A stretch of 64,000 bases of DNA from an uncultured Acidimicrobiaceae bacterium (GTDB taxonomy: Bacteria; Actinomycetota; Acidimicrobiia; Acidimicrobiales; SZUA-35). The DNA is taken from contig CAMYLA010000001.1 of assembly GCA_947259095.1 (NCBI GenBank), forward strand, positions 102,158 through 166,157. The letters run 5' to 3'. A program made the translations under genes and the position numbers. The notes under the pieces are model-generated. The model did not search any database, was not told where the DNA came from, and was given only the letters and a program-made list of their open reading frames with translations. Below, piece after piece: positions 9,342 through 18,354 of the stretch (position 1 is the first letter of the stretch; each line of letters begins with the position of its first letter).

Positions 9342-9454
9342 GGATATGAACCGTACGACCCTTGCCTCGGCGATCCCAACGACCGAAACAGTTGCAGAGA
9401 CCAACGGACCAAGGACGGACCGGGACATTGGAAGACGAAGGAACGACACCACCG

Positions 9455-10198
9455 ATGTCGGCGGACCTCTGCGGTCCGGCGGCGGCCCACCCGGCCGGCC
9501 TCACCGGACCGACCGAGGAACTGCACGACCTGGCGGCCGATGCCTGCCGGACCCTGGCGACCCGGCTGGCCACTGCCGCCGAGCAGCACGATCTCACCCG
9601 GCAGCAGCTCCTCGCCGCCCAGCGGGACGTCATCCGGCTCCAGCGAATCGGTGCCGCCCCGAGCCCGGCCGAGTACTGGAAACGCTCTGCGCTGCCACGG
9701 GCGGCGCAGCTGGTCGACTCGTCGATGGCCGCCGTTGTCCAGGAGGGCCACCGGCTGGGCGAGGCGCTCGACCGGTTCCTGACCGAGCACGACCGGCGCT
9801 GCACCCGAAGCGACAACGGGGCCGAAGCGCAGGCCGTCGCCATCACCGATCGGGCCATCGCCGGGTTGTTCGATGCCATGCCGGCCGTGAACACGATCCA
9901 CGAGCTTGGAACCTGGTGGCAGCGGCGTCTACGCAGAACCGCCATCATGCGATCGCTGCCGGAGCTGCTGTCCCCCGGTGCCGATGGGGACCGGATCATC
10001 GGCCGCAGCGAGATGTCACTGCTGGACCGGGCCCCGTGGTGTCACGGCGACCGGCTGCTCTCGGCCTTCGAGTTGGCCCACGGGGAGATCAGGACCCAGA
10101 CCGAGTTGGTGGCCGACGGGCTCACCGCCCGGGTCGCCAACCGCAACAGGCGATACCTCAGCCCCGCCAGACGAGTGACCATAGAACTGCGCCGCTGA
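9455..10198 (+). CDS. Hypothetical protein, helical, no known domain
   Basis: Soluble protein of about 247 residues that I do not recognise. It is Ala/Arg/Leu-rich, with long predicted helices (for example ELHDLAADACRTLATRLA, and LTRQQLLAAQRDVIRLQRIG). Central patches PSPAEYWKRSALPRAAQLVD and HELGTWWQRRLRRTAIMRSL look structured. The ATG at 9455 has GAAGGAA 11 nt upstream. The frame is open upstream with a TTG at 9428 and an ATG at 9362, so the start is uncertain. Divergent from the asparaginase gene. Confidence 0.6.
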   Translation: MSADLCGPAAAHPAGLTGPTEELHDLAADACRTLATRLATAAEQHDLTRQQLLAAQRDVIRLQRIGAAPSPAEYWKRSALPRAAQLVDSSMAAVVQEGHRLGEALDRFLTEHDRRCTRSDNGAEAQAVAITDRAIAGLFDAMPAVNTIHELGTWWQRRLRRTAIMRSLPELLSPGADGDRIIGRSEMSLLDRAPWCHGDRLLSAFELAHGEIRTQTELVADGLTARVANRNRRYLSPARRVTIELRR

Positions 10199-10261
10199 CC
10201 GAGCCGTTCGCCGCACCGGTGACGACGGTCGGACCGGGGGCCGGGGCTGGCATGCTGTAGC

Positions 10262-10510
10262 GTGCATCCGCTTTCCACCGCCCTGTTTCTCCTCGGCTAC
10301 GGGCTGGCACTCCCGATCGCGGCCCGGCTGACCACGGTGGTCGGGCGCCAGCAGCGGCTGGCGATGCGTGGTCACCAGGCCGGGGTCCTGCTGGCCACGC
10401 TGGGTTGGGTCCTTCGAGGCCAGATCCTGGTGGCCGGCATCCATGTGCTGTGGCTGATCGGCGCCTACGCCTGGTTCGAGCTGAAGCGGCCGAAACTGGC
10501 TCGACGCTGA
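10262..10510 (+). CDS. Small membrane protein, unknown function
   Basis: 82 residues with two hydrophobic helices (about 4-24 and 41-72) separated by a basic loop RQQRLAMRGHQ, ending in a basic tail (ELKRPKLARR). The start is GTG at 10262. The gene converges on the lipB-lipA fusion. No function can be assigned. Confidence 0.6.
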   Translation: MHPLSTALFLLGYGLALPIAARLTTVVGRQQRLAMRGHQAGVLLATLGWVLRGQILVAGIHVLWLIGAYAWFELKRPKLARR

Positions 10511-10553
10511 CCACAACGTCAGCCGCCGGCCTTCAGGTTCGGGCCCTGGCGTG

Positions 10554-12386
10554 TCAGGGCTGGTCGAGGCGTGCGACGGAGCGGGCGATGGTGCCCGCAT
10601 GGTGGCTGGAGCGGGTCAGCGGGCTGGCTGCGACATGTCCGAGACCGAGCTCGGACTCCCCGATTCGCCGCAGCTCCTCGAACTCGGCCGGTTCCCACCA
10701 ACGGTGGATCGGCAGGTGGTGCGATGTCGGCCGGAGGTATTGGCCGATGGTGACGATGTCCACCCCGACCGCCGCCAGGTCGGCCAGGGTCGAGACCACC
10801 TCGTCGAAGCTCTCGCCCATGCCGACGATGAGCCCCGATTTTGTGGTCATGTTGCGGTCCTTGGCCCTGGCCAGCACCGTCAACGACCTGGCGTACCCCG
10901 CAGACGGTCGGACCGCCCGCTGCAGCCGGGCCACGGTCTCGATGTTGTGGTTGACGATCTCCGGGTTCGCATCGCAGACGGTGGCCAGGGATCGGGCCGA
11001 CCCGGCCAGATCGGAGATCAGCACCTCGACGCCGACCCCGGGGGTCCGCGCTGCGATGGCCTCGACCGTGGCTGCCACCAGTGCCGCTCCCCCATCGTCG
11101 AGATCATCGCGGGCCACCATGGTGAGCACCACAAAGCTCAGTCCGAGCTCCTCCACCGCTTCCGCGATCCGGTTCGGCTCGTCCCAGTCGACCGGGGCCG
11201 GTTTCCGGGTGTCGACCAGGCAGAAGCCACAGGCCCTCGTGCATCGCTCGCCAAGCAGCATGAAGGTGGCGGTGCCCTCGTTCCAGCATTCGAAGATGTT
11301 GGGGCACCCGGCTTCCTCGCACACCGTGGTGAGCGAAAGCGACCGGGCCGTCGACCGTAGGGCCCGGAAGCTTTCATCGGTGCGCAGCTTGACCCGCATC
11401 CACGACGGCTTCCTGGAGCCGATCTCCAAGCCCGGCTGCACACCGGCCTGGTCCAGCCGGCTCTGCAACCGAACCGGCACCCCGGTCGAGCCCGAGCCCG
11501 AACCGGCCGATTCGTTCGGTTCGATCGGTTCGATCGGTTCGATCGCCGTCGAACCGGCGCCCGGCGACGACACCGGGCGTCTGGGCTTGACGGGCTCACC
11601 CGGACCGTGGCCCCGGCTGAACGGCGCCAGGTCGGTGGCCCGGTGGCGCCACACCACGTCGCGGCGATCGACCGGCTGACCCGGTGCCAGGTTCCCGGCC
11701 ACCGAATCGATGAGCAGCCCGACCACGGCCTCGGCCGAGGCGTCGACCCCCTCGTTGCGCAGCGACGTGACCCCCATGTCGGCGATGCCGCAGGGCACGA
11801 TACGGGAGAACCGGTCCAGCTCGACGTCGACGTTGAGGGCGAACCCGTGCATCGAGCGTCCCCGTGACAACCGCACACCGATGGCGGCGATCTTGCGAGG
11901 CCTGTCGGTTCCGGCTCCCAGCCAGACCCCGGGGAACCCGGGAAGTCGAGCGCCGGTGAGACCCAGTTCGGCCAGCACGTCGATGATCGACTGCTCGACG
12001 GCGCCGACATAGGCCACGGTGTCGGCCATCCCGCCGCCGCGTTTGCCGGGGACCGACAGGATGGGGTAGCCGACGATCTGGCCGGGACCGTGGAAGGTGA
12101 TGTCACCGCCGCGGTCGACCTCGATCAGCTCGGCCCCCAGCTCGGCGGGCTCGGTCAGCAGATTGGCCCGATCGCCGCCGCGGCCGATGGTGTAGACCGG
12201 CGGGTGCTCGACGAGCAGCAGATGGTTCGAGGATCCTGCGTAGAGCCTGCGCTGGAGGTCCCAAGCCTCACGGTACTCGACCGTGCCGAGCCACCGGGCC
12301 CGCAGCGGGGCCGGGGCGGCATCCGAGCCCGGCCTCGGGTCCCCGGGAGCCGCAGTCGCCGTCGGAGCCGATGTCGCCGGATTCAT
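10554..12386 (-). CDS. Fused octanoyltransferase LipB and lipoyl synthase LipA
   Basis: One chain of 610 residues joining the two steps of lipoate assembly. LipB half (about 28-250): HPPVYTIGRGG, RGGDITFHGPGQIVGYP, catalytic Lys165 in RKIAAIG and Cys199 in RIVPCGI, which moves octanoyl groups onto lipoyl domains. LipA half (about 325-610): auxiliary-cluster cysteines C356, C361 and C367 (CEEAGCPNIFEC) and the radical-SAM C382, C386 and C389 (CTRACGFC), which inserts sulfur. A linker at about 255-305 is Pro/Gly/Ser-rich with three EPI repeats. No stop or frameshift separates the halves. It follows the E2 gene in the same direction; its substrate (a lipoyl domain) is made next door. ATG 12386 is chosen because the longer frame upstream is not conserved-looking. 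Confidence 0.95.
   Translation of the reverse strand: MNPATSAPTATAAPGDPRPGSDAAPAPLRARWLGTVEYREAWDLQRRLYAGSSNHLLLVEHPPVYTIGRGGDRANLLTEPAELGAELIEVDRGGDITFHGPGQIVGYPILSVPGKRGGGMADTVAYVGAVEQSIIDVLAELGLTGARLPGFPGVWLGAGTDRPRKIAAIGVRLSRGRSMHGFALNVDVELDRFSRIVPCGIADMGVTSLRNEGVDASAEAVVGLLIDSVAGNLAPGQPVDRRDVVWRHRATDLAPFSRGHGPGEPVKPRRPVSSPGAGSTAIEPIEPIEPNESAGSGSGSTGVPVRLQSRLDQAGVQPGLEIGSRKPSWMRVKLRTDESFRALRSTARSLSLTTVCEEAGCPNIFECWNEGTATFMLLGERCTRACGFCLVDTRKPAPVDWDEPNRIAEAVEELGLSFVVLTMVARDDLDDGGAALVAATVEAIAARTPGVGVEVLISDLAGSARSLATVCDANPEIVNHNIETVARLQRAVRPSAGYARSLTVLARAKDRNMTTKSGLIVGMGESFDEVVSTLADLAAVGVDIVTIGQYLRPTSHHLPIHRWWEPAEFEELRRIGESELGLGHVAASPLTRSSHHAGTIARSVARLDQP
11518..11544. repeat. 9-bp tandem repeat in the LipB-LipA linker
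   Basis: GGTTCGATC occurs three times head to tail and encodes the repeated Glu-Pro-Ile of the inter-domain linker on the minus strand. Copy number may vary between strains. Confidence 0.8.
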
Positions 12387-12468
12387 AGTGCTCCCAGTTT
12401 GCCATCGAAACCCGGCCGGACCGCCACCGGCCAGATGTGACCGATGACGTGGGCCGCCGGGCGAGCCC

Positions 12469-13899
12469 TCAGCCGAGCTCGGTCTCCCAGTCCCTGGTCT
12501 CGATGATCTCCTTGACCCTGGCCAGGAACGCGGCCGCGTAGGCCCCGTCGATGGCTCGGTGGTCCCAGGCCATGGCCAACACACCGACCGAGTGGATGGC
12601 GATCGACTCGTTGCCGAAACCGTCCTCGACCACCACCGGCTTGCGTTTCACCGCATCGGTCGACAAGATCGCCACCTGAGGCTGGTTGATGATCGGGAAC
12701 TGCATCATCGTGCCGTAGCCACCGGCGTTGGTCAGGGTGAAGGTGCCGCCGGAGAGGTCGTCCGGCGAGAGCTGCTTCGATCGGGCCCGGCGGGCCACAT
12801 CGACGATGTCGCGGGCGATGGACCGCATCCGCTTGCCGTCGGCGTCACGGACAACCGGGGCCAGCAGGCCCTGGAAGTCGAGGTCGACGGCGATGCCGAG
12901 GTTGACGTAGTTGTGGACCACCAACTCCCGATCGCCGACCGAGGCGTTGAGGTGGGGGTATTCCCGCAGGGCGTCGATGGTGGCCCGGGCGATGAACGGC
13001 AGGTAGGTCAGGCTGAAGCCTTCCTCGGCCTTGAAGGTCTCGCCGTGAGCCTTGCGGACGACCTCGACCGCCTCGTAATCGACCTCGATGGCGGTGAGGG
13101 TGTGGGGGGCCACCGACTTCGACATGACCATGTGCTCGCCGGTCCGGAGTCGGATGTTGGACAGGGGCACCACCGCATCCCGGACACCGGGCTGGACGGC
13201 GGGGACCGGTGTGGTCGATGGCGCTGCGGCCGGTACCGGGGCTGCCGGCTGCGGGGCGGGGCGGGGCGAAGCGGCGGGAGCCGCTTGCTGGACCGGCGAC
13301 TCGTCGCCGTCGACCGACGAGAGCTGGTTGGCCTCGATATAGCGCTGGACGTCGTCGCGGCTGATCCGCCCACCGAGCCCGGTGCCTTCGATCATGTCGG
13401 CGTCGATGCCGTATTCGGCGATGAGCCGACGGACCACCGGTGACAGCACCTTGCCCTCTGTGGTCGACGGCGCCGGGGCGGCCTCGGCCCCAGCCGGGGC
13501 CGGTTCGGCCGCAGCCGGCGCGGCCCGGGGTGGGGCCGCCGGTGGCGGGGATGGAGCAGGCGCCGGTGGCGGGGAGGGTGCAGGTGCCGGTGCAGCCTGG
13601 GCCGGCGGGGCGGCCGGTGCTGCTTCGGCCGGCGCGGCCTGGGCCGGCGCAGCGGCCGGTGCGGCGCCATCGCTCAGCACCGCCAGCACCGTGCCCACCT
13701 CCACGGTGTCCCCCTCGGGGACCTTGATCTCGGCCAGGGTGCCGCTGAACGGGGACGGGACCTCGGTGTCGACCTTGTCCGTCGACACCTCGAACAGGAC
13801 CTCATCCTGGGACACGGTGTCGCCGATGTTCTTGAACCACCGCGTGATGGTCCCTTCGGTGACCGTCTCACCTAATTGGGGCATCTCGATTTCGGCCAC
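12469..13899 (-). CDS. 2-oxoacid dehydrogenase E2 acyltransferase
   Basis: Dihydrolipoamide acyltransferase core of 476 residues. One lipoyl domain at the N-terminus (MAEIEMPQLGETVTEGT, lipoyl Lys in STDKVDTEV near residue 42), then an Ala/Pro-rich swinging linker (about 80-150), an E3-binding domain (VLSPVVRRLIAEYGID, GRISRDDVQRY), a second linker, and the catalytic domain ending in the HxxxDG motif DHRAIDG. It could serve pyruvate, 2-oxoglutarate or branched-chain substrates; sequence alone does not decide. Start GTG 13899 with GAGGAATC upstream. Neighbours lpd upstream and lipB-lipA downstream support one lipoate-dependent block. Confidence 0.93.
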   Translation of the reverse strand: MAEIEMPQLGETVTEGTITRWFKNIGDTVSQDEVLFEVSTDKVDTEVPSPFSGTLAEIKVPEGDTVEVGTVLAVLSDGAAPAAAPAQAAPAEAAPAAPPAQAAPAPAPSPPPAPAPSPPPAAPPRAAPAAAEPAPAGAEAAPAPSTTEGKVLSPVVRRLIAEYGIDADMIEGTGLGGRISRDDVQRYIEANQLSSVDGDESPVQQAAPAASPRPAPQPAAPVPAAAPSTTPVPAVQPGVRDAVVPLSNIRLRTGEHMVMSKSVAPHTLTAIEVDYEAVEVVRKAHGETFKAEEGFSLTYLPFIARATIDALREYPHLNASVGDRELVVHNYVNLGIAVDLDFQGLLAPVVRDADGKRMRSIARDIVDVARRARSKQLSPDDLSGGTFTLTNAGGYGTMMQFPIINQPQVAILSTDAVKRKPVVVEDGFGNESIAIHSVGVLAMAWDHRAIDGAYAAAFLARVKEIIETRDWETELG

Positions 13900-14018
13900 G
13901 ATTCCTCGATTCCTGGGTTTCGACTACGGGTGGTTCGCCGGGTTTGCGGAGCGATGTGGTGCCGGCGACCTGCTTCGGGCGGTGCAGCAGATCCTAGTCA
14001 GCCCGGACCGGAGTGGGA

Positions 14019-15425
14019 TCACCCATGGAGTGAACGTCCGGTCAACGCCAGCACGCTCTCGCCGAACAGCTCGCTCATCGTCGGGTGCGGCTGGATGAAG
14101 TGGGCCACCTCGTCGACCGTGGCCTCCCAATTCACCGCCAGGTAGCCCTGGCCGAGCTGCTCGGTGACCCACGGCCCGACCATGTGGACACCGAGGATCC
14201 GGCCGCCGGTTCCGTCGGCCTGCCGTTCGGCGATGATCTTGACCAACCCTTCGGTCTGGCCGACGATCATCGCCCGGCCGTTGCCGGTGAAACGGTGTTT
14301 GGACACCACGACGTCAAACCCGGCGGCCTTTGCCGACTCCTCGGAGTGACCGGCGAAGGCGACCTCAGGATGGCAGTAGATGCACCACGGCACCTTGTCG
14401 TAGTCGACCGGGATCGCCGCCTCGCCGAGAATGTCGGTGATGGCCAGGATCCCCTCGGCAAAGCCGACGTGGGCCAGCTGGGCGGTATCGATGACGTCGC
14501 CAACCGCCCACACCCCGGGCACCGAGGTCCGGCAGTACTCGTCGACCACGATGAATCCCCGCTCGTCGATGCCGACATCGGTGGCTTCGAGCCCAAGCGT
14601 CTCCGACGCCGGCCGCCGACCGACCGACATCACGACCGTTTCGGCGGTCACCGTCTCGCCATCGCCGTAGGTCACGGTGACCCCATCGTCGGAGGTGGTC
14701 TGGGACTGGACCGCCACCCCGGTCTTGATCTCGATACCCCGCTTGGCAAACGAACGCTCGACGACCCTGGTGACGTCGGCGTCGCAGCCGGGGAGGATCT
14801 TCGGGGCGTACTCGAGGATGGTGACCTCGGTGCCGAGGTCACTCATCATCGAGGCGAACTCGCAGCCGATCGCTCCACCACCGATGACGATGGCCGAGGC
14901 CGGCAGTTCCGGGATCGACAGCAGCTCGTCGGAGGTGACGATCCGCCGCTCGTCGATGGGGAATCCGTTCAACGACCGGGGCACCGAGCCGGCCGCCAGC
15001 ACCACTCGATCGGCGCCGATCTCCACATCACCGGACGAGCCACCACCGATGGCCACCGTCCGGTGGTCGGAGCGCAGCACACCGACCCCGTCGTAGACGG
15101 TGATCTTCCGACCCTTGAGCAGGCCGGTGAGCCCGCCGACCAGCTGATCGACGATGGCCTGTTTGCGGGAGAGTGTCTTGGCCCAATCCAGACCAAGGGC
15201 GTCGGCCTTGATGCCGAAGTCGCCGGCGTGGGCCACGGTGCGGGACACCGCTGCGGTCTCCAGCAGCTCCTTGGCCGGGATGCAGCCGACGTTGAGGCAG
15301 GTACCGCCGATCTTGTTCTTCTCGATCAGCGCGATGTTGAGGCCGGCCGAGGCGCCGTACAGGGCAGCGGCATAGCCACCGGGGCCTCCACCGATCACGA
15401 TGACATCGAAATGCTCACTGGTCAT
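14019..15425 (-). CDS. lpd: Dihydrolipoyl dehydrogenase (E3)
   Basis: FAD-dependent E3 of 468 residues that reoxidises dihydrolipoyl groups with NAD. FAD fold VIVIGGGPGGYAAALYGA, redox disulfide GGTCLNVGCIPAK, NAD-binding IVIGGGAIGCEFASMMSDLG, second FAD motif VWAVGDVID, and the dimer-interface His-Glu near the C-terminus (IQPHPTMSE). The ATG at 15425 has GGAGG six bases upstream, which decides the start although the frame is open to 15617. It is first in the lpd-E2-lipBA block, 119 nt ahead of E2. Confidence 0.97.
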   Translation of the reverse strand: MTSEHFDVIVIGGGPGGYAAALYGASAGLNIALIEKNKIGGTCLNVGCIPAKELLETAAVSRTVAHAGDFGIKADALGLDWAKTLSRKQAIVDQLVGGLTGLLKGRKITVYDGVGVLRSDHRTVAIGGGSSGDVEIGADRVVLAAGSVPRSLNGFPIDERRIVTSDELLSIPELPASAIVIGGGAIGCEFASMMSDLGTEVTILEYAPKILPGCDADVTRVVERSFAKRGIEIKTGVAVQSQTTSDDGVTVTYGDGETVTAETVVMSVGRRPASETLGLEATDVGIDERGFIVVDEYCRTSVPGVWAVGDVIDTAQLAHVGFAEGILAITDILGEAAIPVDYDKVPWCIYCHPEVAFAGHSEESAKAAGFDVVVSKHRFTGNGRAMIVGQTEGLVKIIAERQADGTGGRILGVHMVGPWVTEQLGQGYLAVNWEATVDEVAHFIQPHPTMSELFGESVLALTGRSLHG

Positions 15426-15582
15426 TGGAATCCTCCATCGGGCTGAAGCCGAGCCTATAGGGTTCGCACCGGACGCTGCGCCCATCGATCGGTGCGGCCA
15501 CTCGGCGCCTGGCGATCGGCGCCGAGGCGTCGGTTGGCCGACGGCGGCGCCGCCGGGAGAGCAGAACGGCGGCCGGCCGAGC

Positions 15583-15672
15583 TCAGCCGGCGATGGCGAG
15601 CTGGAGGGCGAACGCACCGATAATGGCCAGCCCGCAGAGCAGCGACAGGATCAGCAGCATTCTCGTACTCAC
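15583..15672 (-). CDS. Small hydrophobic membrane peptide
   Basis: A 29-residue ORF starting at GTG 15672 with AGGA seven bases upstream. The product is STRM followed by a single hydrophobic helix of about 22 residues containing LLCGLAIIGAFALQL. Short single-helix proteins of this kind occur in actinobacteria, and I recognise the style rather than a named family. It sits between lpd and the divergent epimerase-like gene, on the same strand as and upstream of lpd. Confidence 0.5.
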   Translation of the reverse strand: MSTRMLLILSLLCGLAIIGAFALQLAIAG

Positions 15673-15849
15673 CAGGCAATCCTATGCGTCATCGCCACCG
15701 GTGCAATCACCGGCGGCTCCGACGCTCAGCCCTCGCTCGACCCGGCCATCGGGTCGGGCTTGGCCCTAGGGTGTCCAGCGCCCTACCGGTACGGTGTTGC
15801 CGAGGGTCGTCCCGTGCATCGGCGGGCCAACGAGCAAGGAGTTCGGTCA

Positions 15850-16749
15850 ATGGACGTAGCGATTTCTGGAGCGAGCGGTCTCATCGGCAGTGCGTTGGTG
15901 CGGGCCCTCGACGGGGCGGGCCATCGGGCCATCAGCTTGGTTCGTGGTCGGCCGGCCGCCGGGGCCGACGAGATCCGTTGGCAGCCCGCCGACGGCGAGA
16001 TCGACGCCGCCTCGTTGGAGGGCGTCGACGCCATCGTCAACCTGTCCGGGGCCGGCATCGGCGACCATCGCTGGTCCGAGGAGTACAAGGGGCTGCTGGT
16101 CACGAGCCGGACCGGCAGCACCTCGCTGCTGGCCACCACCGCCGCGTCGCTCCAGGCGCAGCCGAAGGTCCTGCTGTCGGGATCCGCCATCGGCTACTAC
16201 GGCTCGCAGGGCGACACGATTTTGACCGAGCAGTCACCGCCCGGCACCGATTTCCTGGCCAAGCTGACCGTCGACTGGGAGGCGGCGGCCGAACCGGCCG
16301 CATCGGCCGGGATCCGCACCGCCTTCCTCAGAACCGGCATCGTGATGAGTCGCGATGGCGGGGCCCTGCCGAAACTCTTGCCGCTGTTCAAGCTCTTCCT
16401 CGGCGGGCGGTTCGGATCCGGCGAGCAGTACATGTCCTGGATCACCATCGATGACGAGGTGAACGCCATCATCCACCTGCTCGACGCCGACATCGCCGGG
16501 CCGGTCAACCTCACCGCGCCCGAGCCGGTGACCAACGCCGGATTCGCCGAGGTCCTCGGCAATGTCCTCGGCCGACCGTCGATGCTTCCGGTGCCGAGCT
16601 TCGGGCCTCGGCTGGTGTTGGGTGGCGATCGGGCCGATGCGTTGTTGTTCGACAGCATGCGGGTGGTGCCCGAGGTGCTCGTCGGCTCGGGCTTCAGCTT
16701 CTCCAGCAGCGACCTGGAGTCTGGCCTTCGCTCGGTACTCGGCCGATGA
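15850..16749 (+). CDS. TIGR01777 family NAD(P)-binding epimerase-like protein
   Basis: Extended-SDR-like protein of 299 residues (SulA/YfcH type). N-terminal nucleotide-binding motif VAISGASGLIGSAL, then VDAIVNLSGAGIGD, SGSAIGYYGSQGD with the YYG motif replacing the usual SDR YxxxK, and LRTGIVMSRDGGALPKLLP. The C-terminal DUF1731 segment ends SSSDLESGLRSVL. The physiological substrate is unknown for the family. AAGGAG eight bases before the ATG fixes the start. Confidence 0.92.
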   Translation: MDVAISGASGLIGSALVRALDGAGHRAISLVRGRPAAGADEIRWQPADGEIDAASLEGVDAIVNLSGAGIGDHRWSEEYKGLLVTSRTGSTSLLATTAASLQAQPKVLLSGSAIGYYGSQGDTILTEQSPPGTDFLAKLTVDWEAAAEPAASAGIRTAFLRTGIVMSRDGGALPKLLPLFKLFLGGRFGSGEQYMSWITIDDEVNAIIHLLDADIAGPVNLTAPEPVTNAGFAEVLGNVLGRPSMLPVPSFGPRLVLGGDRADALLFDSMRVVPEVLVGSGFSFSSSDLESGLRSVLGR

Positions 16750-16849
16750 CAACACGACCCGGTGCCGGGACCGGGTGGCTGCCGGCGTCCCGGCCCACCC
16801 CGGAGCCGATACCGTTCGGTGACCAGGAGCCAAACGCCGGGAGGCGACG

Positions 16850-17302
16850 ATGAGCGAACAACGTATTGTCTCGGCCCGGCGAGAGATCGCCGCCGACCCC
16901 ACCACCATCTTCGACCTCCTGGCCGACCCGGCAAAGCACCAGCTCTTCGACGGCTCCGAAACCGTGGTGGCCGGCCATCCCTCCAATCCCGATCGGCTGT
17001 CGATGGGGGCCAAGTTCGGCATGAGCATGCGCCTGGGCCTGCCGTACCGCATCACGAACGAGGTGGTCGAGTTCGATGTCGATCGGGCGATCGCCTGGCG
17101 GCACTTCGGCCACCACATCTGGCGCTACGAGCTGGAGCCGGCCGACGACGGCAAGACCCTGGTCACCGAGTCGTTCAACTGGGGCACCTCACGTTTCCCG
17201 CCGGTGCTCTACGAGTGGGCCGGCTACCCCAAGAAGCACGTGGCCAACATGACCGCAACCCTGGAGCGCCTCGCCGCCGTGGTCGAGACCACAAACGACT
17301 GA
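16850..17302 (+). CDS. SRPBCC superfamily protein
   Basis: 150 residues with the START/Bet v1-like fold of the polyketide cyclase 2 group: VSARREIAADPTTIFDLLADPAKHQLFDG at the start, a middle strand region (ITNEVVEFDVDRAIAWRHFG) and the long C-terminal helix (NMTATLERLAAVVE). Such proteins bind small hydrophobic ligands; the ligand is not predictable here. GGGAGG five bases before the ATG supports the start. Converges on the DUF427 gene. Confidence 0.88.
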   Translation: MSEQRIVSARREIAADPTTIFDLLADPAKHQLFDGSETVVAGHPSNPDRLSMGAKFGMSMRLGLPYRITNEVVEFDVDRAIAWRHFGHHIWRYELEPADDGKTLVTESFNWGTSRFPPVLYEWAGYPKKHVANMTATLERLAAVVETTND

Positions 17303-17310
17303 GCACTGGG

Positions 17311-17340
17311 CCGGGATGTCCCGGCGGGGTGGGAAGCCCC
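17311..17340. terminator. Bidirectional terminator between convergent genes
   Basis: CCGGGA (17311-17316) pairs with TCCCGG (17319-17324), followed by GGGG/CCCC at 17326-17340. It lies in the 38-nt gap between two convergent genes. Confidence 0.5.
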
Positions 17341-17628
17341 TCAGTCGGTGGAGACCGAGACCTGGGGGTAGAACGCCACGTAGTCCTTGATTTCGGCCGC
17401 CGCATCCTTCGGCTCGTGGTAGGTCCAGGCCACATTCTCCAGGGTCTGGCCTCCGACCTCCAGCGAGTAGTAGCTCGCCAAACCCTTCCAACCGCAGACC
17501 GTCGTGCGTTCGGTTTGGTTGAGATGCTCCCACTGCACCGAGTCGGGCGGGAAGTAGTGATTGCCCTCCACCACCACGGTGTCCGGTGAGTCGGCGACGA
17601 CGGTTCCATCCACAACTGCTTTGGTCAT
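17341..17628 (-). CDS. DUF427 domain protein
   Basis: 95-residue protein that is essentially one DUF427 domain: VVADSPDTVVVEGNHYFPPD, the conserved TVCGWKGLASYYSL, NVAWTYHEPKDAA and IKDYVAFYP. The molecular role is unknown. It diverges from the J-like gene at 17775 across a 146-nt spacer. Confidence 0.93.
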   Translation of the reverse strand: MTKAVVDGTVVADSPDTVVVEGNHYFPPDSVQWEHLNQTERTTVCGWKGLASYYSLEVGGQTLENVAWTYHEPKDAAAEIKDYVAFYPQVSVSTD

Positions 17629-17774
17629 GCCGGCAACAACCGGGGAACGTCATCGGGCATTCCCCGATTCGTTGGACGACTGTAACGCAATTGGTGAAAT
17701 CGACTCTGGTTGCAGCGCTTTTCACTCGTGCATACTGGAAGGCGAGGTGACTCCCCCAAGAGGTATGGGATTGC

Positions 17775-18068
17775 ATGTTCTTGTTCGGTCGCACCAAAAC
17801 TGACCACCGCCCTTCGACCTCGATGCCATCGGTCGACCCGAACGGTCGCGCCGATCTCGGCCGACGGCAATCCTCGGCCGACCACCTCCAGACCCTCGGC
17901 CTCCGGCCCGGCGCATCCTGGGACGAGATCGCCGAGGCCCACGCCCGCCTCGTGGCCGACCTCACCCCTGGCACAGGTGCCTCCCACCGGAATGTGGCCT
18001 TGGCCCAGCAGTTGCTGGCCGAGGTGAACCAGGCGCTGGCGTCGCTCCGGGTCCAGTCCGTCTCCTGA
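17775..18068 (+). CDS. Degenerate J-domain-like small protein
   Basis: 97 residues. The C-terminal two thirds resemble a DnaJ fold: HLQTLGLRPGASWDEIAEAHARLVADL, then a short loop and a second helix AQQLLAEVNQALASLR. The HPD triad that stimulates Hsp70 is missing (the loop reads TPGTGAS), so it is not a functional J co-chaperone by sequence. The N-terminal 35 residues are polar and disordered-looking. The assignment is by pattern only. Confidence 0.6.
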   Translation: MFLFGRTKTDHRPSTSMPSVDPNGRADLGRRQSSADHLQTLGLRPGASWDEIAEAHARLVADLTPGTGASHRNVALAQQLLAEVNQALASLRVQSVS

Positions 18069-18127
18069 CCACCGGTCGACTGAGGCGCCCGACACCGGCA
18101 GATCAGCCTGTGGTTCGGCGGGCCGGT

Positions 18128-18343
18128 TCAGCTGGTCGGAGTCAGGCTGTCGGGGTTGCCGATGAGGCTCGCTCTAGGCGTGAGATCGTCTTGGGCGATG
18201 GTTGTGAATTGGGTGACGGCGAAGCTGAGGGCGAGTGCCAAGATGGCGGCGACGAGGCCGTATTCGACAAGTCCAGCGCCGCGCTGGCCGACCTTGGCAC
18301 GCTCGTCGTGTTCGGTTCCCAGGCCGACATCGCCTGATTCCAC
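18128..18343 (-). CDS. Flp-type pilin-like small protein
   Basis: 71 residues from GTG 18343. After a polar leader of about 25 residues comes RGAGLVEYGLVAAILAL, with the Flp signature: prepilin cleavage expected after the Gly, then Glu at +5 and Tyr at +6, followed by a 20-residue hydrophobic helix. The C-terminal 25 residues are polar. It starts 11 nt after the TadG-like gene stop on the same strand, so it is the last gene of a TadE-TadG-pilin operon. No prepilin peptidase or secretion ATPase is in the window. Confidence 0.7.
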   Translation of the reverse strand: MESGDVGLGTEHDERAKVGQRGAGLVEYGLVAAILALALSFAVTQFTTIAQDDLTPRASLIGNPDSLTPTS

Positions 18344-18354
18344 AGTGTGATCTC

